The notes under the pieces are model-generated. The model saw nothing but the letters and a program-made list of their open reading frames with translations, was not told where the DNA came from and did no database searches. 37,784 nucleotides of DNA from Eubacteriaceae bacterium (GTDB taxonomy: Bacteria > Bacillota > Clostridia > Eubacteriales > Eubacteriaceae): positions 1 to 37,784 of the forward strand of contig JAENWK010000012.1 of NCBI GenBank assembly GCA_016650045.1, read 5' to 3'. Of this stretch, positions 23,319 to 32,880 are shown in pieces. The stretch's first letter is position 1, and every line of letters starts with the position of its first letter. The position numbers were made by a program, and so were the translations under genes.

Positions 23319-23386
23319 ATCTTGGTCTTTTTATATTAAAAGAAATACTGCTGAATTTGAAGAGAAAGATCAGGTAAAATTAATCT

Positions 23387-24763
23387 ATGGAAAGTATGAT
23401 GGTTAATAAAATACTCGAGATTACCCAGGGAGAACTGCTCCAGGGAAAAATAAATCGAGAAATTACAGGGGTTACCATTGATAGTCGAACAATAAACCCC
23501 GGGGACTTATATATTCCCATTGTTGGAGAAAATAATAATGGACACATTTTTATAAACGATGTTTTCAAAAATGGGGGAATGATTACCTTAACCCAGGAAA
23601 GGGCAAGATATTACCCGGAAAAAATGACGGTTATTTTTGTGTCTTCCACATTAGCAGCAATGAAAGCACTAGCCAGGTTTCATCGACATCGTTATACCCT
23701 TCCGGTGATTGCAATTACGGGAAGCAGTGGAAAAACAACCACTAAAGATTTAGTTGGGGCAGTGCTTTTCCAAAAATATTGCACTCTGAAAACTCAGGGA
23801 AACTTTAATAATGAATATGGTATTCCACAAACTCTGTTTCGTTTAGAGCCAGAGCATGAAATGGCAGTCATTGAAATGGGCATGGATCATTTAGGGGATA
23901 TCACAAAATCAATTGATCTGGTAGACCCGGATATTGCAGTGATTACTAACATTGGATTAACCCATATTGAAATCTTGAAAACCCAGGAAAATATATTTCT
24001 GGCGAAAAAAGAAATTCTTCAAACATTGGGAAATGGTCAAATTGCACTCATTAATGGGGATGACCCCTTTTTAAGAAAATTAGAGGATGAAGAACATCCT
24101 TTTCAAATTAAAAGTTTTGGGCTTCACGGAAACCATGATCTGAAGATTCTTGATTACAATTCCCATAGTCGGGGTTTAAACATGAACATTAGCAGAGAAG
24201 GTCAAAAGGAAAGTTATTCATTTGCCTATCCCGGTGAGCATAATATTTATAATTGCATGGTGGCTATTTGGCTTGGACATTATTATAAAATGACACCTCA
24301 GGAAATTCAAAAGGGCCTGGATGCTTTTGTTCCCAGTGATAACCGAATGAATATTTTTCAAGTCGGGGAAATGACGGTTATTAATGATTCCTATAATGCG
24401 AATCCCGATGCCATGAAGGGTGCGTTAAATGTTTTAAGTACCATGAAAACAGATCATCAGCGTTCCATTGCAGTTTTGGGAGATATGCTGGAAATGGGAG
24501 AACATGGCCCGGCAGCTCATTTTAAAACAGGGGAATACGCTCAAACAAGAGCAGATATTTTGATTGGGGTAGGGCCTTTGGGAGAATACATCTGCAAAGG
24601 CTATGGCTCTGAACAGGGACAGGTTTATCATGTTTCAGATGCCATAACCGCAGGACAATGTATTGCTTCGATTATGGCTCCGGGAGATATTATTCTGATT
24701 AAAGCATCAAGAGGCATGGGTCTTGAAAAAACCATTGATTATATTAAAGGGGAAAAACAATAA
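23387..24763 (+). CDS. murF: UDP-MurNAc-tripeptide-D-Ala-D-Ala ligase MurF
   Basis: 458-aa Mur ligase that adds D-Ala-D-Ala to the UDP-MurNAc-tripeptide. Visible are the UDP-binding Asp-Ser-Arg-x-x-x-Pro-Gly-Asp-Leu (32-41), the P-loop Thr-Gly-Ser-Ser-Gly-Lys-Thr-Thr (111-118), and the Asn-Asp-Ser-Tyr-Asn-Ala-Asn-Pro motif typical of MurF. An in-frame ATG pair at 23396/23399 could also be the start. It follows pbp without a murE between them. The stop overlaps mraY by one base. Confidence 0.96.
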   Translation: MESMMVNKILEITQGELLQGKINREITGVTIDSRTINPGDLYIPIVGENNNGHIFINDVFKNGGMITLTQERARYYPEKMTVIFVSSTLAAMKALARFHRHRYTLPVIAITGSSGKTTTKDLVGAVLFQKYCTLKTQGNFNNEYGIPQTLFRLEPEHEMAVIEMGMDHLGDITKSIDLVDPDIAVITNIGLTHIEILKTQENIFLAKKEILQTLGNGQIALINGDDPFLRKLEDEEHPFQIKSFGLHGNHDLKILDYNSHSRGLNMNISREGQKESYSFAYPGEHNIYNCMVAIWLGHYYKMTPQEIQKGLDAFVPSDNRMNIFQVGEMTVINDSYNANPDAMKGALNVLSTMKTDHQRSIAVLGDMLEMGEHGPAAHFKTGEYAQTRADILIGVGPLGEYICKGYGSEQGQVYHVSDAITAGQCIASIMAPGDIILIKASRGMGLEKTIDYIKGEKQ

Positions 24764-25731
24764 TGGAAATTACAATGTTAAAAGCAGGATTGATTAGTTT
24801 GTTAATTTCCTTTGGACTGGTTTATTATATTACCCCTCGTTTTATACCACTGCTCAAACGTCTTAAATTCCGACAGTCCATTAGGGAAGAAGGACCGCAA
24901 AGTCATCTTGAAAAATCAGGAACCCCTACCATGGGCGGTTTAGTCATTCAACTGGGGATTATTGCAGCGGTGATTGTTGTTTCCCTATTTATGGGATCCT
25001 GGAATTTGTTCCCGGTGATTGTCATGGTATTTTTTGGAGCCATTGGTTTCATTGACGATTATATAAAGGTTGCCAAAAAACATAATCTTGGTTTACGGGC
25101 ATGGCAAAAGCTGGTTCTCCAATTTATTGGCGCTGGGGTCATTGCTCTTTATGCTTATTATACGATTGGGTCACAACTTATTGTTCCTTTTATGAGCCAG
25201 CCTCTTGATTTTGGATTTTGGTATGTACCTTTTACATTTTTCGCTATTATCGCCATTGTTAATGCCGTTAATCTTACCGATGGCTTAGATGGACTTGCAT
25301 CCGGAGTTACCCTCATTGTGTCGATTTTCTTTTTTGTTGGATCTTTGATTCTACCGGAAGCCGGCACAACCATTTTCATCGGAGGTGTCATAGGTGGGTG
25401 TCTCGGATTTTTGAGACACAACTCGAAACCTGCAGCAATTTTTATGGGAGATACCGGTTCCATGGCTTTAGGTGGCGCCATTGTGGTTATGGGGATTATT
25501 ACCCAATTACAAATCTTTTTACTCATTGCCGGAGGGCTCTTTGTTATTGAAGCTTTATCGGTTGTGATTCAAGTAGGTTACTTTAAAGCGACCAAGGGAA
25601 AACGCTTTTTTCGAATGGCACCTATTCATCACCATTTTGAATTAGCGGGCTTTAGTGAAACGCAGGTTGTGACGGTTTTTTGGATGGTCACAGCAATTTT
25701 TGTTACCATTGCATTTATTTGCTTAGTTTAG
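24763..25731 (+). CDS. mraY: Phospho-MurNAc-pentapeptide transferase MraY
   Basis: 322-aa integral membrane enzyme that makes lipid I from UDP-MurNAc-pentapeptide and undecaprenyl phosphate. About ten membrane spans. Catalytic motifs are Asp98-Asp99 (Phe-Ile-Asp-Asp-Tyr), Asn-Leu-Thr-Asp-Gly-Leu-Asp-Gly-Leu-Ala (170-179) and the Pro-Ile-His-His-His-Phe-Glu loop near the C-terminus. Starts in the murF stop codon (TAATG). Confidence 0.98.
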   Translation: MEITMLKAGLISLLISFGLVYYITPRFIPLLKRLKFRQSIREEGPQSHLEKSGTPTMGGLVIQLGIIAAVIVVSLFMGSWNLFPVIVMVFFGAIGFIDDYIKVAKKHNLGLRAWQKLVLQFIGAGVIALYAYYTIGSQLIVPFMSQPLDFGFWYVPFTFFAIIAIVNAVNLTDGLDGLASGVTLIVSIFFFVGSLILPEAGTTIFIGGVIGGCLGFLRHNSKPAAIFMGDTGSMALGGAIVVMGIITQLQIFLLIAGGLFVIEALSVVIQVGYFKATKGKRFFRMAPIHHHFELAGFSETQVVTVFWMVTAIFVTIAFICLV

Positions 25732-25743
25732 GAGAGTATCCAT

Positions 25744-27105
25744 ATGAAAAAAACAACATTAGTTATTGGTGCTGCCCGAAGTGGGGTGGCTGTAAGTGAA
25801 TTATTACTTGATCGCGGGGAATCGGTTGTTTTAACAGATACCCGGGCATGCCAAATTGTTTTAGAAGAATCTCCTCAGATCTCTGATTATGAGAAAAAGC
25901 CTTTGTTTGAAACAGTTTTTGGCATCCAGGTCAGCCCAGAGATTTTAACGGAAATTGATGAGGTTGTCATTAGTCCGGGGGTGCCATTGACCATTCCCAT
26001 TGTTAGTGCTGCTTATGAACAGGGCGTTCCTGTTATTGGAGAGGTGGAAATTGCCTATCGATTGACAAAAACCCCTTTTATTGCCATTACAGGTACTAAT
26101 GGAAAAACCACCACCACCACTTTATTGGGCGAAATCTTTAAGGCCTCTGGCCGAGGAACCTATGTGGTGGGAAATATCGGGGACCCTATTACAAATTATG
26201 TGGCAAACGCCAAAGAAGATGAGGTTTTCATCACGGAAATCAGCAGCTTCCAGTTAGAAACCATTGATACTTTCAGACCAAAGATTGCGGCAATATTAAA
26301 TTTAACTCCCGATCATCTGGATCGACACCTCACCATGGAGAATTATTTAAATGCCAAAGCTCGGATTTTTGAAAATCAAACACCCGAAGATCTATTGGTT
26401 TTAAATGCAGACGATCCGTTGGTATGCAATCTGGGAGAAAAGGCGATTTCCAGAAAAGCCACTTTCAGTTATAAACAGCCTTTGGATTTTGGGGCCTGGT
26501 GTCTTAACGGTGAGATTTTCATTAATGATGGAAAACAGGTTATTTTTGTATGTCGTGAAGAGATATTAGGCATCGTGGGACCTCATAATACCATGAATGC
26601 TTTGGCTGCGATAACCACAGCTTATTTTTCAGATGTTTCTATTCCTGTGATTGTTTCAGTACTAAAATCCTTTAAAGGGGTTGAACATCGTTTGGAATGG
26701 GTGGGCTGTTTTTCAGGAGTGACTTATATTAACGATTCAAAGGGAACAAATACCAACGCCACCATAACCGCACTCAATGCGGTTAAGGAACCCATTATTT
26801 TATTGGCCGGAGGATATGATAAAAAAGAAGACTATTCTGATTTAATGGCCCTGGTGGCACAAAGCGTCAAACGACTAATCGTATTAGGGGTAACCGCCAA
26901 CGACCTGATTAGAGCCGCCAATCAGAAGGGTTTCACAAACATTAAAAGAGTTGGAAATTATGAAGAAGCCGTTGCTTTTGCAAAAGCCGAAGCCGAACCA
27001 GGAGATACGGTTTTGCTTTCACCTGCCTGTGCCAGCTGGGACATGTATGACAATTATGAAATCAGAGGCAGAGTTTTCAAGGAATTGGTGACCAGGGATC
27101 AATAA
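25744..27105 (+). CDS. murD: UDP-MurNAc-L-alanine:D-glutamate ligase MurD
   Basis: 453-aa cytoplasmic Mur ligase adding D-Glu. An N-terminal Rossmann domain (Gly-Ala-Ala-Arg-Ser-Gly, 9-14) is followed by Ser-Pro-Gly-Val (78-81), the P-loop Gly-Thr-Asn-Gly-Lys-Thr-Thr (117-123), Asn-Leu-Thr-Pro-Asp-His-Leu-Asp-Arg-His in the central domain and Asn-Asp-Ser-Lys-Gly-Thr-Asn. Ends with a C-terminal ligase domain of normal length. GGAG precedes the ATG. Confidence 0.98.
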   Translation: MKKTTLVIGAARSGVAVSELLLDRGESVVLTDTRACQIVLEESPQISDYEKKPLFETVFGIQVSPEILTEIDEVVISPGVPLTIPIVSAAYEQGVPVIGEVEIAYRLTKTPFIAITGTNGKTTTTTLLGEIFKASGRGTYVVGNIGDPITNYVANAKEDEVFITEISSFQLETIDTFRPKIAAILNLTPDHLDRHLTMENYLNAKARIFENQTPEDLLVLNADDPLVCNLGEKAISRKATFSYKQPLDFGAWCLNGEIFINDGKQVIFVCREEILGIVGPHNTMNALAAITTAYFSDVSIPVIVSVLKSFKGVEHRLEWVGCFSGVTYINDSKGTNTNATITALNAVKEPIILLAGGYDKKEDYSDLMALVAQSVKRLIVLGVTANDLIRAANQKGFTNIKRVGNYEEAVAFAKAEAEPGDTVLLSPACASWDMYDNYEIRGRVFKELVTRDQ

Positions 27106-27123
27106 GAAATTTAGGAGTAAATT

Positions 27124-28218
27124 ATGAATACAGGGAAAATAGATCGTCCGTTTCTTATGGCCTTGCTGATGCTAGCGGGTATAGGTGTCATCATGGTGTT
27201 TAGTGCCAGTATGTATGAATCTACCATGAGTGGCGAAAAAGGGTATGCGCTTTTTCTAAAGCAGCTTTTGTTTGTTATCATCGGAGTCATTGTTATGGCG
27301 TTTATGAGTACGGTTGACTACCGAAAATACAAAAGATATTATGCCATTGGTTTAGCAATATCGGTTTTTCTTTTAATCATTGTCCTCATTCCAGGGATTG
27401 GTGTTAAAGTCAACGATGCCAGGCGTTGGCTGGATTTTAAGGTAACAACCTTCCAACCTTCAGAGCTTGCAAAAGTAGCGGGCATTCTGTATTTTTGTAC
27501 TGTTCTTTCAAAAAAACCGGAAATTCTCAAGCAGCCAAGCCCTCTTTTTTTGTATTGTATCTTACCAATGGGGGTTATTTGCGGCTTGACAGCCATAGAA
27601 CCATCTCTGAGTGCGGCTTTGGCAATAGCCATGGGAATGATTGGGGTATTATTCTTTGCGGGAATACGATTCAAAGCATTTTTACCTTATCTTGGACTTG
27701 GGCTAATGGCCGTCATAGGTCTCATGATTGCTGAACCCTGGCGGTTAGATCGTTTTAATGTGTTCTTGGGAAAAGGGGGTTATGATTATCAGATCACCCA
27801 GTCTCTTCTAGCTTTTGGTACCGGTGGATTTTTTGGTCGGGGGCTGGGAAATGGCAAGCAAAAGTTTTTGTTTTTGCCGGAATTACAAAATGACTTTATC
27901 TTTGCAAACATCGGTGAAGAGTTTGGCTTTATCGGATGTTTGCTGGTATTGGCATTATTTGCCTTTGTTATTTGGCGTGGCTTTAAGATTGCTCAAAAAG
28001 CTCCGGATACCTTTAGCTATTTGTATACCAGCAGTGTTATGCTTTTACTGGCATTCCAGGTATTGGTTAATATTGGGGTGGCATCAGCAATTATTCCGGT
28101 CACCGGAATAGCCCTTCCATTTATAAGTGCAGGGGGAACCTCAATGGTGGTGATTTTTGCCATGATGGGTCCGATTTTAAATATTTCCCGGAAGGTTGAC
28201 CTGAGTAAAAAAAGATAG
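27124..28218 (+). CDS. ftsW: Septal glycosyltransferase FtsW (SEDS family)
   Basis: 364-aa membrane protein with about ten spans that polymerises lipid II at the septum as partner of the FtsI-type PBP. SEDS features are Asn-Asp-Ala-Arg-Arg-Trp (about 97-102), Phe-Gln-Pro-Ser-Glu-Leu-Ala-Lys (about 110-117), and a C-terminal Pro-Phe-Ile-Ser-x-Gly-Gly-Thr-Ser. The large loop with Gly-Gly-Phe-Phe-Gly-Arg-Gly-Leu-Gly-Asn-Gly is intact. Position between murD and murG favours FtsW over RodA or SpoVE, though these paralogues are similar. Confidence 0.94.
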   Translation: MNTGKIDRPFLMALLMLAGIGVIMVFSASMYESTMSGEKGYALFLKQLLFVIIGVIVMAFMSTVDYRKYKRYYAIGLAISVFLLIIVLIPGIGVKVNDARRWLDFKVTTFQPSELAKVAGILYFCTVLSKKPEILKQPSPLFLYCILPMGVICGLTAIEPSLSAALAIAMGMIGVLFFAGIRFKAFLPYLGLGLMAVIGLMIAEPWRLDRFNVFLGKGGYDYQITQSLLAFGTGGFFGRGLGNGKQKFLFLPELQNDFIFANIGEEFGFIGCLLVLALFAFVIWRGFKIAQKAPDTFSYLYTSSVMLLLAFQVLVNIGVASAIIPVTGIALPFISAGGTSMVVIFAMMGPILNISRKVDLSKKR

Positions 28219-28233
28219 AAGTGCGAGGAAATT

Positions 28234-29337
28234 ATGAAAATATTAATAGCCGCGGGAGGAACCGGTGGGCATATTTACCCAGGGCTTGCCATTGCTGAAA
28301 AGATAAAAAAAGAAAACCCTGATGCTGAAATTATTTTCATTGGATCAATGGTTGGTATGGAAAAAAATATTATACCCCAAACCGGATATCCCATTGAATA
28401 TATTCGTGTTCGAGGCTTTGAACGACAGCTGTCACTGGAAACGCTGGCAGCCTTTAAAGGAATCTTTGATGGCTTGCAGGATTCAAAAAAAGTATTAAAC
28501 CATCATCAGCCTGATTTGGTGATTGGTACCGGTGGTTTTACTTCGGGACCTTTACTATTACTGGCCAGTCGGCGAAAAATACCGACGATGATTCATGAAC
28601 AAAATGCCTTTCCGGGAAGAAGTAACCGAATGCTTGGGAAAAAGGTGGACCGCATCGCCATTAGCTTTCAAGAGGCTAATCGTTATTTTCCCGAAGGAAA
28701 AACATTTTTAGCGGGGAATCCGGTGCGATCAGAATACTATGACCTGAACAGACAAACGTGTCGGGAAAACCTGGGTCTTTTAGATTCCCAGAAAATGGTT
28801 CTGATTATGGGAGGCAGCCAAGGGGCAGGGTCCATAAATCAAGGAGCATTGGGCCTCATGAAGGCTTGGGATAATAGAAGCGATCGGGTGATTTATCACC
28901 TTACAGGGAAACAACAATACCACCAGGTATTGGAATCCATGAATGCTCAGGGGTTAGCATCCTTTGAAAATAATCACATTGAGGCATACAGTAATGAGGT
29001 CTATGGGCTTTTGGGCGCTGCAGATCTTGTGATCAGCCGATCAGGAGCAATGTCGGTTGCAGAGATTGCTGCTGTTGGGACACCATCCATTTTAGTGCCT
29101 TACCCTATGGCAGCAGGGAACCATCAAGAGTTTAATGCTCGGGTCATAACGGATCATGGCGGCGGGCTGTTGATTGAGGACAGCGCATTAACCGGAGAAC
29201 TTTTATTGCAGACCGTGGAAGATTTACTAAAAGACGAAATTTTATTACAAAATATGAGGGCCATTACAAAAAAATCAAGAATTTTTGATGCAGTTGATCG
29301 AATTTACGATGAAATAAATAAACTCATGGAGTGTTGA
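28234..29337 (+). CDS. murG: Lipid II synthase MurG
   Basis: 367-aa GT-B glycosyltransferase that adds GlcNAc to lipid I on the inner membrane face. N-terminal Gly-Gly-Thr-Gly-Gly-His-Ile-Tyr-Pro-Gly (8-17) and the Met-Gly-Gly-Ser-Gln-Gly-Ala motif in the middle are the two signature loops. The C-terminal half shows Ser-Arg-Ser-Gly-Ala-Met-Ser and a Gly-Asn-His-Gln-x-x-Asn-Ala segment. Its TGA overlaps the divIB ATG. Confidence 0.97.
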   Translation: MKILIAAGGTGGHIYPGLAIAEKIKKENPDAEIIFIGSMVGMEKNIIPQTGYPIEYIRVRGFERQLSLETLAAFKGIFDGLQDSKKVLNHHQPDLVIGTGGFTSGPLLLLASRRKIPTMIHEQNAFPGRSNRMLGKKVDRIAISFQEANRYFPEGKTFLAGNPVRSEYYDLNRQTCRENLGLLDSQKMVLIMGGSQGAGSINQGALGLMKAWDNRSDRVIYHLTGKQQYHQVLESMNAQGLASFENNHIEAYSNEVYGLLGAADLVISRSGAMSVAEIAAVGTPSILVPYPMAAGNHQEFNARVITDHGGGLLIEDSALTGELLLQTVEDLLKDEILLQNMRAITKKSRIFDAVDRIYDEINKLMEC

Positions 29338-30170
29338 TGAAACGATCACAAAGAGGACGTCGAAATAAAACGCGAAAACAGTCTGAGATGACCAGAGAAG
29401 CTTTGTGTAAACAACGACGAAATATTCGAAAAATAAATAAACGGAAGAGAATTATTAGGCGCTCAATCGTCATCCTTATTGTTCTCATTATTATTGGGGG
29501 CCTCAGCTTTGGAGCCCTAAAGGCCAATGAGATTGGTTTGTTTAACGTCGCCAAAATTGAAGTGGTGGGAAATGAAATTATTGATGCCCAATCAGTGATT
29601 GATGCTTCCGGTATTCAAATCAATGAAAGTATTTTTCTGGTGGATTTGAATAAAGCCAATTATCAAATTAATTCTCTTCTTAATTTAGATAAACTGGAAA
29701 TCACAAAGATCATGCCAAATAAAATTTTGATTCGGATGGTGGAATCAACATCGATTTGTGCCATTAATTTTGATGGTAAAGTCACTTATATTTCCCGAGA
29801 AGGAAAATTAATTGAAAATGGGGACACTCTTCGAAAAACAGATATTCCCATTGTTGTTGGGTGCGACAGCGTCACCATCTCGGACATCGGTAAAAAAGCA
29901 ACCGTGGAACCCAATTGGCGTTTTGATACAGTCATGAATATTTTAAAAAATTTGCAGGATCACGGGAATCTCAATAAAATATCAGAAGTTCGTATGACGG
30001 ACAATAATACCTATGAGATTGTGACAAAGAATGGAACGATTCTCATTGTCTGGGATTATGATAATTTTGTTGAAAATCAGAATTATATTCAGAGCACACT
30101 GGATCAAAATATGAGTAATATGATTATTAATCTAACAGCAGGAACAAAAGCTGTGGTTAAACCAAGGTAA
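29337..30170 (+). CDS. divIB: Cell division protein DivIB/FtsQ
   Basis: 277-aa bitopic divisome protein. A long very basic cytoplasmic tail (1-39) is followed by one membrane span (about 40-60), a POTRA domain (about 65-135) beginning with Phe-Asn-Val-Ala-Lys-Ile-Glu-Val-x-Gly-Asn, and an FtsQ/DivIB beta domain. It links FtsL-DivIC to the wall synthases. The ATG at 29337 overlaps the murG stop (TGATG) and GGAG is 5 nt upstream. An in-frame GTG at 29331 is less likely. Confidence 0.9.
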   Translation: MKRSQRGRRNKTRKQSEMTREALCKQRRNIRKINKRKRIIRRSIVILIVLIIIGGLSFGALKANEIGLFNVAKIEVVGNEIIDAQSVIDASGIQINESIFLVDLNKANYQINSLLNLDKLEITKIMPNKILIRMVESTSICAINFDGKVTYISREGKLIENGDTLRKTDIPIVVGCDSVTISDIGKKATVEPNWRFDTVMNILKNLQDHGNLNKISEVRMTDNNTYEIVTKNGTILIVWDYDNFVENQNYIQSTLDQNMSNMIINLTAGTKAVVKPR

Positions 30171-30480
30171 CAGGTTCTCATTAAGAACATCAATACCCGA
30201 GGATTCCTTTATTATTATGTCATTTATATAAATAAAGAGGGATAATTTACTTAATTTATCATGAAAGTGTGATTCAACAGTTGAAAAATTTGGAAATAAA
30301 GGTTAATATAAAGAAGTGAAGAATTCTTTCGTTCAATATTAAAGAAGAAAGGTTTTATTCAATTCGAAAAAACAACCAATAATACTTTGATTTATAGCAG
30401 TGTTTTGGTAAAAAGAAATACAAGTTAACTACAAAATTACGACAATAAAGAGAAAGCTGTTTAGTAAGAGGAGGAAAAAA
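30171..30480. other. 310-bp intergenic region before ftsZ
   Basis: AT-rich with no ORF. It contains a small stem without T tail (about 30174-30188) just after divIB and the ftsZ promoter candidate described separately. No other structure was recognised. Confidence 0.5.
30281..30309 (+). promoter_or_regulatory. Candidate ftsZ promoter
   Basis: TTGAAA (30281-30286) and TAATAT (30304-30309) with 17-bp spacing, about 170 bp before ftsZ. The long leader would allow separate control of ftsZ from the upstream genes. Confidence 0.4.
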
Positions 30481-30481
30481 A

Positions 30482-31537
30482 GTGTTTGAATTAGATGGAA
30501 ATTATGACAATTTTGCAAAAATCCGTGTCATTGGTATAGGTGGGGGTGGAAATAATGCCATCAACCGCATGATTGAAGCTGGAATGAAAGGTGTCGATTT
30601 TATTGCAGTTAATACGGATAAACAGGCCCTTGCTTTAGCTTTAGCAGAAAAAAAGCTGCAAATTGGAGAAAAAATTACCCAGGGCCTCGGCTCAGGGGGA
30701 AATCCTGAAATCGGACAAAAAGCTGCAGAAGAAAGCAGAGATGCGGTTGCAGATATCATCAAGGATACCGATCTGTTATTTCTGACAGCAGGTATGGGTG
30801 GCGGAACAGGTTCCGGTGCTGCTCCAATTATTGCAAAAATTGCCAAAGATATGGGGATTTTAACCATTGGCGTTGTGACTAAACCCTTCTCTTTTGAAGG
30901 CCGTGTCCGTATGCGTAATGCTCAAATTGCCAGCGAATTTTTACAGGAAAATGTGGATTCATTGGTTACCATTCCAAATGACCGTCTTTTAAGAATGGCT
31001 GATAAATCAACCACATTAAAGGATGCCTTTAAGCTTGCTGATGATGTGCTCCTTCAAGGGGTTAAGAGTATTTCAGACTTGATTTCTATGCCAGGTCTTA
31101 TTAGTCTTGATTTTGCTGATGTTAAAACCATTATGAAAGATACCGGACTTGCACATATGGGTGTTGGTCGCGGAAGCGGAGAAAACCGAGCAGAAGATGC
31201 AGCGAAACAAGCGATCCTCAGTCCACTTCTGGAAACAGAAATTAGTGGTGCTACCGGTGTTCTTCTTAACATTACTGCCGGGGAAGATCTGTCTCTCTTT
31301 GAGGTTGATCGTGCAGCCAGTATTGCCAGAGAAGCTTCTGATCCCGATGCGAATGTTATCTTTGGTGCGACCATTGATGAATCAATGGGTGATGAAATTA
31401 AAATTACGATTATTGCCACAGGATTCCTTTCGGGCGTTGAAAAAGAAAAGAAAGCGGTTGTCAAAAAAGTTGTTAAAAATGCAACCAGTAATGCCGGTGA
31501 ATTTTCGATTCCAGACTTTTTAACACGAGAAGACTAA
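30482..31537 (+). CDS. ftsZ: Cell division GTPase FtsZ
   Basis: 351-aa tubulin-like GTPase that forms the Z ring. Nucleotide-binding Gly-Ile-Gly-Gly-Gly-Gly-Asn-Asn (18-25) and the tubulin signature Gly-Gly-Gly-Thr-Gly-Ser-Gly (105-111) are intact. The GTPase core is followed by a very short linker and the conserved C-terminal peptide Ile-Pro-Asp-Phe-Leu-Thr-Arg (343-349), which binds membrane tethers and regulators. ftsA, the usual tether gene, is not next to it. The start is GTG with AGGAGG upstream. Confidence 0.98.
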   Translation: MFELDGNYDNFAKIRVIGIGGGGNNAINRMIEAGMKGVDFIAVNTDKQALALALAEKKLQIGEKITQGLGSGGNPEIGQKAAEESRDAVADIIKDTDLLFLTAGMGGGTGSGAAPIIAKIAKDMGILTIGVVTKPFSFEGRVRMRNAQIASEFLQENVDSLVTIPNDRLLRMADKSTTLKDAFKLADDVLLQGVKSISDLISMPGLISLDFADVKTIMKDTGLAHMGVGRGSGENRAEDAAKQAILSPLLETEISGATGVLLNITAGEDLSLFEVDRAASIAREASDPDANVIFGATIDESMGDEIKITIIATGFLSGVEKEKKAVVKKVVKNATSNAGEFSIPDFLTRED

Positions 31538-31543
31538 AAAAAT

Positions 31544-32017
31544 ATGAAATGTCCATTTTGTGCATTTGATGAAAGTCGGGTTGTGGATTCCCGTCCCACC
31601 GAGGATGGTAATATGATCCGAAGACGCAGGGAGTGCTCTCAATGTAATAAACGCTTCACAACCTATGAACGCGTTGAGAATATCCCGCTCATCGTTGTAA
31701 AAAAAGGCGGGCAGCGGACATCCTTTGATAAGAACAAAATTTTCAATGGAATGATTAAGGCCTGTGAAAAACGGCCTGTTCCCATTGATAATATTAAAAA
31801 TTTGGTGGATGCTCTTGAAAGAAATCTATATCAAAGTGAAATGAAAGAAGTTCCTTCAGCCTATATCGGGGAACAGGTCATGGCGGCGTTAAAAACATTA
31901 GATGAGGTTGCCTATGTTCGGTTTGCTTCGGTGTATCGTCAGTTTAAAGACGTGGCATCGTTTATGGATGAACTGGAACGGTTAATTTCGGAAAAACAGA
32001 CTGAAGGGGATTTATGA
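31544..32017 (+). CDS. nrdR: Ribonucleotide reductase repressor NrdR
   Basis: 157-aa repressor of ribonucleotide reductase genes. N-terminal zinc ribbon Cys3, Cys6, Cys31 and Cys34, and Arg-Arg-Arg-Glu between them, bind NrdR boxes. An ATP-cone domain (about 46-136) senses ATP and dATP. It lies 6 bp after ftsZ without a clear ribosome site of its own, so it is probably coupled to ftsZ. Overlaps the next gene by 4 nt (ATGA). Confidence 0.97.
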   Translation: MKCPFCAFDESRVVDSRPTEDGNMIRRRRECSQCNKRFTTYERVENIPLIVVKKGGQRTSFDKNKIFNGMIKACEKRPVPIDNIKNLVDALERNLYQSEMKEVPSAYIGEQVMAALKTLDEVAYVRFASVYRQFKDVASFMDELERLISEKQTEGDL

Positions 32018-32556
32018 AACTATTTGAAAAAACCCTAAAGACAAAAGAAATTTTTAATGGCCGCATCCTAAATCTCCGTGTGGATGATGTTGCTTTGCCA
32101 GATGGAACTCTCTCAAAAAGGGAGATTATCACCCATGTGGGCGCAGTGGCAGTATTAGCAATCATGGATCATCAGATGCTTTTTGTAAATCAATATCGAA
32201 TTGCCGTTCAAAAAGTATTAACTGAGATTCCAGCAGGGCTGATAGATCCCGGTGAATCGACAATGGAAGCGGCCATACGAGAATGCCGTGAAGAAATTGG
32301 ACAGCGGCCACTTAATTTGTTTCAACTTGGAGAGTTTCTTCCAACCCCAGGATATTGCTCGGAAAAAATAACCCTATTTTGTGCAACGGAGTTTGACTAC
32401 GATCCCAAAAAAGAAGATCCTGAAGAATTTATAAGAGTAATGAAAATTCCAGTACGAACGGCCAGGGCTCTTTTTGTTAACGGTCTTTTTATTGATGGGA
32501 AAACAGCAGCAACCTTGGGATATTATTTTTCTCTTACTTCTAAGGTTTTGTTGTAG
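32014..32556 (+). CDS. nudF: NUDIX hydrolase, ADP-ribose pyrophosphatase type
   Basis: 180-aa hydrolase of nucleoside diphosphate derivatives. The Nudix box occupies 75-97, with Gly75, Glu81, Arg89-Glu90, Glu93-Glu94 and Gly96 all matching the consensus. The preceding Glu-Ile-Pro-Ala-Gly and a later Pro-Thr-Pro-Gly-Tyr point to the ADP-ribose subgroup. Last gene before the strong terminator at 32578. It may dispose of ADP-ribose; a link with the distant sirtuin or ADP-ribosyltransferase is not shown. Confidence 0.9.
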   Translation: MKLFEKTLKTKEIFNGRILNLRVDDVALPDGTLSKREIITHVGAVAVLAIMDHQMLFVNQYRIAVQKVLTEIPAGLIDPGESTMEAAIRECREEIGQRPLNLFQLGEFLPTPGYCSEKITLFCATEFDYDPKKEDPEEFIRVMKIPVRTARALFVNGLFIDGKTAATLGYYFSLTSKVLL

Positions 32557-32577
32557 GAATGCGAATAAATGTTCAAT

Positions 32578-32632
32578 AAAAATAGATGGTTTATTTCAAT
32601 GCAGAGCATTAAAATAAATCATCTATTTTGTG
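32578..32632 (+). terminator. Long hairpin terminator after the NUDIX gene
   Basis: AAAATAGATGGTTTATTT (32579-32596) pairs with AAATAAATCATCTATTTT (one G-T pair), extended inside by AATGC/GCATT round a 3-nt loop. It ends in a T-rich stretch and marks the end of the dcw-nrdR-nudF block. Confidence 0.8.
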
Positions 32633-32731
32633 TTATTCTTTAGGGAGAGTTAAGGGTGGTTAGAACAAAAACGAAGTGAAATGGTCGTAGATAATTGCGA
32701 AAGTATCATGAGCTTGCTGTCTGTTTACATG

Positions 32732-32798
32732 AAACAATTTTTCCACTATACGTCGTACACTTCTTTGAACTGTTCGCCTATACGTTATAAAATTGTTT
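32732..32798 (+). promoter_or_regulatory. Inverted repeat and promoter candidate before the membrane protease operon
   Basis: AAACAATTTT (32732-32741) and AAAATTGTTT (32789-32798) are perfect inverted repeats 47 bp apart. Between them CTATACGT occurs twice as a direct repeat (about 32745 and 32778). TTGAAC (32765-32770) and TAAAAT (32788-32793), 17 bp apart, form a promoter candidate whose -10 overlaps the right arm. This arrangement suits control by a DNA-binding protein. Confidence 0.4.
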
Positions 32799-32880
32799 GT
32801 GAAAACTGACATCAGAGCAATTTACGATTGTGTCTATGAATTTCGCAATGATCGATGAATGATTAATAAAGGAGACAAAA

